The position numbers and the translations under genes were made by a program. The notes under the pieces are model-generated. The model was not told the origin of the DNA. It searched no databases and worked only from the letters and a program-made list of their open reading frames with translations. 6,919 nt of DNA from Anaerolineales bacterium UBA6668 (GTDB taxonomy: Bacteria > Chloroflexota > Anaerolineae > Anaerolineales > UBA6668). Shown here in pieces: positions 4,574-6,919 of this stretch. The stretch spans positions 8,980 through 15,898 of the forward strand of contig DKKK01000034.1 of assembly GCA_002455215.1 (NCBI GenBank), given 5' to 3'. Position 1 is the first letter of the stretch; each line of letters opens with the position of its first letter.

Positions 4574-6919
4574 ATGCTAAAACGTTTACGTTCTCCCTTC
4601 TCCCGCCGTTTTTTGTTGAGCCTGTTACTCTTGGCAATTGCTGGGGCTGTTCTGCTGGCACGCTGGTTGCTGACCGACCTGCCCACGCCAGACCAACTCA
4701 CCGAGCGTTTACTCACCCCCAGCACCCACATTTTGGCGCGAGATGGGCGGGAATTGTACGAAATTACCGACCCAGCAGGGGCAAATCATACCTTCGTAGC
4801 ACTGGCGCAAATTCCACTTGCTTGCCAACAAGCCACCATTGCCACCGAAGATGCTAACTTTTATCAAAATCCGGGCGTAGATTTGGGCGGGATTATGCGG
4901 GCAATGTGGATCAATTTGCAAGGTGGGGAAACACTGGCAGGTGGGAGCACCATCACCCAGCAAGTTGCCCGCAATACCTTGCTCGACCCACAGGAACGCT
5001 CACAGCGCACTTTGCGCCGCAAACTACGCGAATCAATCCTGGCATGGCGGCTTTCTACCCAATATTCCAAAGCACAAATTCTGGAACTCTATCTAAACCA
5101 AACCTATTACGGCAACCTAGCCTATGGGTTGGAAGCCGCCGCGACCACCTATTTTGGGCGGAGCGTTCAAGAACTGAGCGTGGGGCAATGCGCATTTCTG
5201 GCGGGTTTGCCACAAGCCCCGGCACTCTACGACCCACTGACACAACCCGCCGCCGCATTGGAGCGGCGCACGGTGGTACTGGGGCTGATGCAAAAGTCGG
5301 GCTATTTGGATAATGCCACAATGGAGCAGGCACGGCAAGAGCCAGTGCAGTTGGCGAGTACCAGTTTCCCGGTGCAAGCGCCACATTTTGCCTTTTGGGT
5401 CTGGCAACAGTTAGAGCAGATGTTCCCGCCCGAAGTGCTGTACAGTGGCTTAACTGTGACCACAACGCTCGATTTAGATTTAAACCGCAAGGCAGAAGAT
5501 TTAATCCAACGGCAATTGTTACGGCTAGGTGAGCGAGATGGCGGCAAAGCGCCGGTGGGCGGTGCGTTGGTGGCGATCGATGCAGTCAACGGGCAAATTT
5601 TGGCAATGGTGGGTAGCCCGGATTATTTCGACCATAGTCACAGCGGGGCGGTGAATATGGCTGTGGCACAGCGCCAACCCGGAAGCACACTCAAACCGCT
5701 CACTTATGCCGCCGCTTTTGACCCGGCTTTGTGTGGCGAGTGGGAAAATCCCGATGCATGGTGGGTGATTGCCCCACACTGCCCGTGGACACCGGCTACC
5801 GTGTTGTTGGATGTGCGCAGTGCCTTTGTCACTCGCGAGGGAACCAGCTATGTGCCGCAAAATTACGACCGCGCCTTTCACGGTCCCGTGCGGGTGCGTG
5901 AGGCATTGGGTGGCTCACTTAATATTCCGGCTGTGCAAACACTCGACTCGGTTGGCTTGCCCCAACTGATTCGCACCGCTACCCGCATGGGCATCACCAC
6001 CTTTGGTAACTCGGAACGCTACGGGCTGGCGCTGACGCTCGGCGGCGGGGAGGTGCGTTTGCTCGATTTGACTGCCGTGTATGCCACCTTTGCGGCTGGT
6101 GGACTTCGCCTGCAACCGAGCTTTTTGCTAGAAGTGCGCTCTGCCAATGGTGAGATTTTGCACGCTTGGCAAGCCCCACCCAGTGAGCGTGTGTTGGATG
6201 AACGGGTGGCTTGGCTGATTAGCGATATTTTGAGTGATAATTCTGCACGCCTGGCAACTTTTGGTCCGTACAGTTTACTCAATATTGGGCGTCCAGCGGC
6301 AGTGAAAACTGGCACTACCACCGATTTCCGCGACAACTGGACAATGGGCTACACGCCAGATCTGGCGGTGGGGGTGTGGGTGGGTAATCCCAACAATGAC
6401 CCGATGGAAGGTATCTCTGGTGTGGAAGGTGCGGCGCCAATTTGGCATGATTTTATGCGGGCGGCTTTGCTGGCAAGCCCTGTGCAGGCGTTTGTACAAC
6501 CCGCAGGCATTGTGCAAGCCGAAGTGTGCGCCTTGAGCGGTTTGCTTCCTACTGAAAACTGCCCCCATCGCGTTCAAGAATCTTTCATTGCCGGTACGCA
6601 ACCCACCCAGTTGGATACATTCTTCCAGTCATTTGCCGTGGATACGCGCAATGGTTCGCTCGCCCAAGCCGATACCCCCCGCGAATTTGTCAGCCAGCAG
6701 GTGTTTTTGGTGCTCCCCGATGCCGCGCAAAGTTGGGGAGTCGCTCAAGGGTTGCCACAGCCGCCCGCGCTAGCAGGCAACTCCGCTCAGTCGGGTGTTT
6801 CTGCCCTGCAAATTACTTCCCCCGATGACGGTACGGTCTTTGTACTTTCGCCATTGGTGCCCCGTGAAAATCAGTTGATTGCCTTGCGGGTGGTGGGGCA
6901 AACTGCCTTTTCGCGTGTG
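4574..6919 (+). CDS. pbpC: Penicillin-binding protein 1C, bifunctional class A PBP (3' partial)
   Basis: This bifunctional peptidoglycan synthase polymerises glycan from lipid II (GT51 domain) and crosslinks peptides (transpeptidase domain) on the outer face of the membrane. The frame is open for 782 codons to the window edge, so the C-terminus is missing. A basic N-terminus (MLKRLRSPFSRRF) precedes one membrane helix (about 13-33). GT51 covers about 80-255 with catalytic ED (E92) in TEDANFYQNPG, GGSTITQQVARN (123-134), RKLRES (149-154) and ILELYLNQTYYG (169-180). The transpeptidase has the active serine in RQPGSTLK (S371, K374), SLN (448-450) and KTGTT (578-582), all intact. VCALSGLLPTENCP (651-664) and the start of a BiPBP_C-like domain, ITSPDDGTVF...NQLIALRV (747-773), mark the PBP1C type. 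A stop at 4553-4555 makes ATG 4574 the first possible ATG. No Shine-Dalgarno sequence precedes it. It is divergent from the MreB-like gene. Confidence 0.95.
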   Translation, partial: MLKRLRSPFSRRFLLSLLLLAIAGAVLLARWLLTDLPTPDQLTERLLTPSTHILARDGRELYEITDPAGANHTFVALAQIPLACQQATIATEDANFYQNPGVDLGGIMRAMWINLQGGETLAGGSTITQQVARNTLLDPQERSQRTLRRKLRESILAWRLSTQYSKAQILELYLNQTYYGNLAYGLEAAATTYFGRSVQELSVGQCAFLAGLPQAPALYDPLTQPAAALERRTVVLGLMQKSGYLDNATMEQARQEPVQLASTSFPVQAPHFAFWVWQQLEQMFPPEVLYSGLTVTTTLDLDLNRKAEDLIQRQLLRLGERDGGKAPVGGALVAIDAVNGQILAMVGSPDYFDHSHSGAVNMAVAQRQPGSTLKPLTYAAAFDPALCGEWENPDAWWVIAPHCPWTPATVLLDVRSAFVTREGTSYVPQNYDRAFHGPVRVREALGGSLNIPAVQTLDSVGLPQLIRTATRMGITTFGNSERYGLALTLGGGEVRLLDLTAVYATFAAGGLRLQPSFLLEVRSANGEILHAWQAPPSERVLDERVAWLISDILSDNSARLATFGPYSLLNIGRPAAVKTGTTTDFRDNWTMGYTPDLAVGVWVGNPNNDPMEGISGVEGAAPIWHDFMRAALLASPVQAFVQPAGIVQAEVCALSGLLPTENCPHRVQESFIAGTQPTQLDTFFQSFAVDTRNGSLAQADTPREFVSQQVFLVLPDAAQSWGVAQGLPQPPALAGNSAQSGVSALQITSPDDGTVFVLSPLVPRENQLIALRVVGQTAFSRV

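Noticed and set aside
4423..4731. Minus-strand open frame of 102 codons upstream of the MreB-like gene
   Set aside because: Half of it is antisense to the PBP1C N-terminus. Its product is a low-complexity Arg/Ser-rich sequence with no motifs.

Overview
This 6.9-kb window of bacterial DNA holds six supported protein genes and one possible gene fragment at its left edge. I see no rRNA, tRNA, CRISPR array or insertion sequence. The right part carries an MreB-family actin, a family 4 glycosyltransferase and a class A penicillin-binding protein of the PBP1C type. The style of these proteins (a glycosyltransferase starting [13 protein letters not shown]...RTGTETYARELI, an MreB with '[14 protein letters not shown]' and '[10 protein letters not shown]', and a PBP1C with a C-terminal beta-type domain) resembles Chloroflexota (Chloroflexi). 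That assignment is an impression from protein style, not a search result.

Left region (1-2106). Positions 1-69 may be the C-terminal end of a rightward gene. A MarR-type regulator (170-631, minus) is divergent from a DUF1801-type protein (839-1306, plus). The 207 bp between them hold well-formed promoters on both strands, whose -10 elements overlap one 19-bp imperfect palindrome. This looks like an autoregulated regulator/target pair. A strong rho-independent terminator at 1426-1465 ends the plus-strand unit. The final codons of a small four-helix membrane protein (1442-1834, minus), which comes from the other side, lie inside that terminator. A 272-bp gene-free stretch (1835-2106) rich in short repeats follows.

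Right region (2107-6919). Two minus-strand genes form an operon with TAATG overlap: an MreB-like protein (start 4208, stop 3192) and then a GT4 glycosyltransferase (start 3192, stop 2107). A 365-bp intergenic region separates them from the divergent plus-strand PBP1C gene, which starts at 4574 and runs off the right edge. MreB organises wall elongation, PBP1C polymerises and crosslinks peptidoglycan, and the glycosyltransferase probably makes a cell-surface glycan, so this is a cell-envelope locus.

The most notable point is that the MreB-like protein has a normal length and fold signature but has lost two active-site motifs. The phosphate-2 motif DIGGGT reads TCGAGV, and the catalytic IEEP reads IQGP. 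It may be a non-hydrolysing 'pseudo-MreB'. Also worth a second look are a 32-bp dispersed repeat (88-119 and 4322-4353, 26 of 32 identical) and a foldable leader upstream of the PBP1C gene. By eye, the left region is more AT-rich than the envelope genes.
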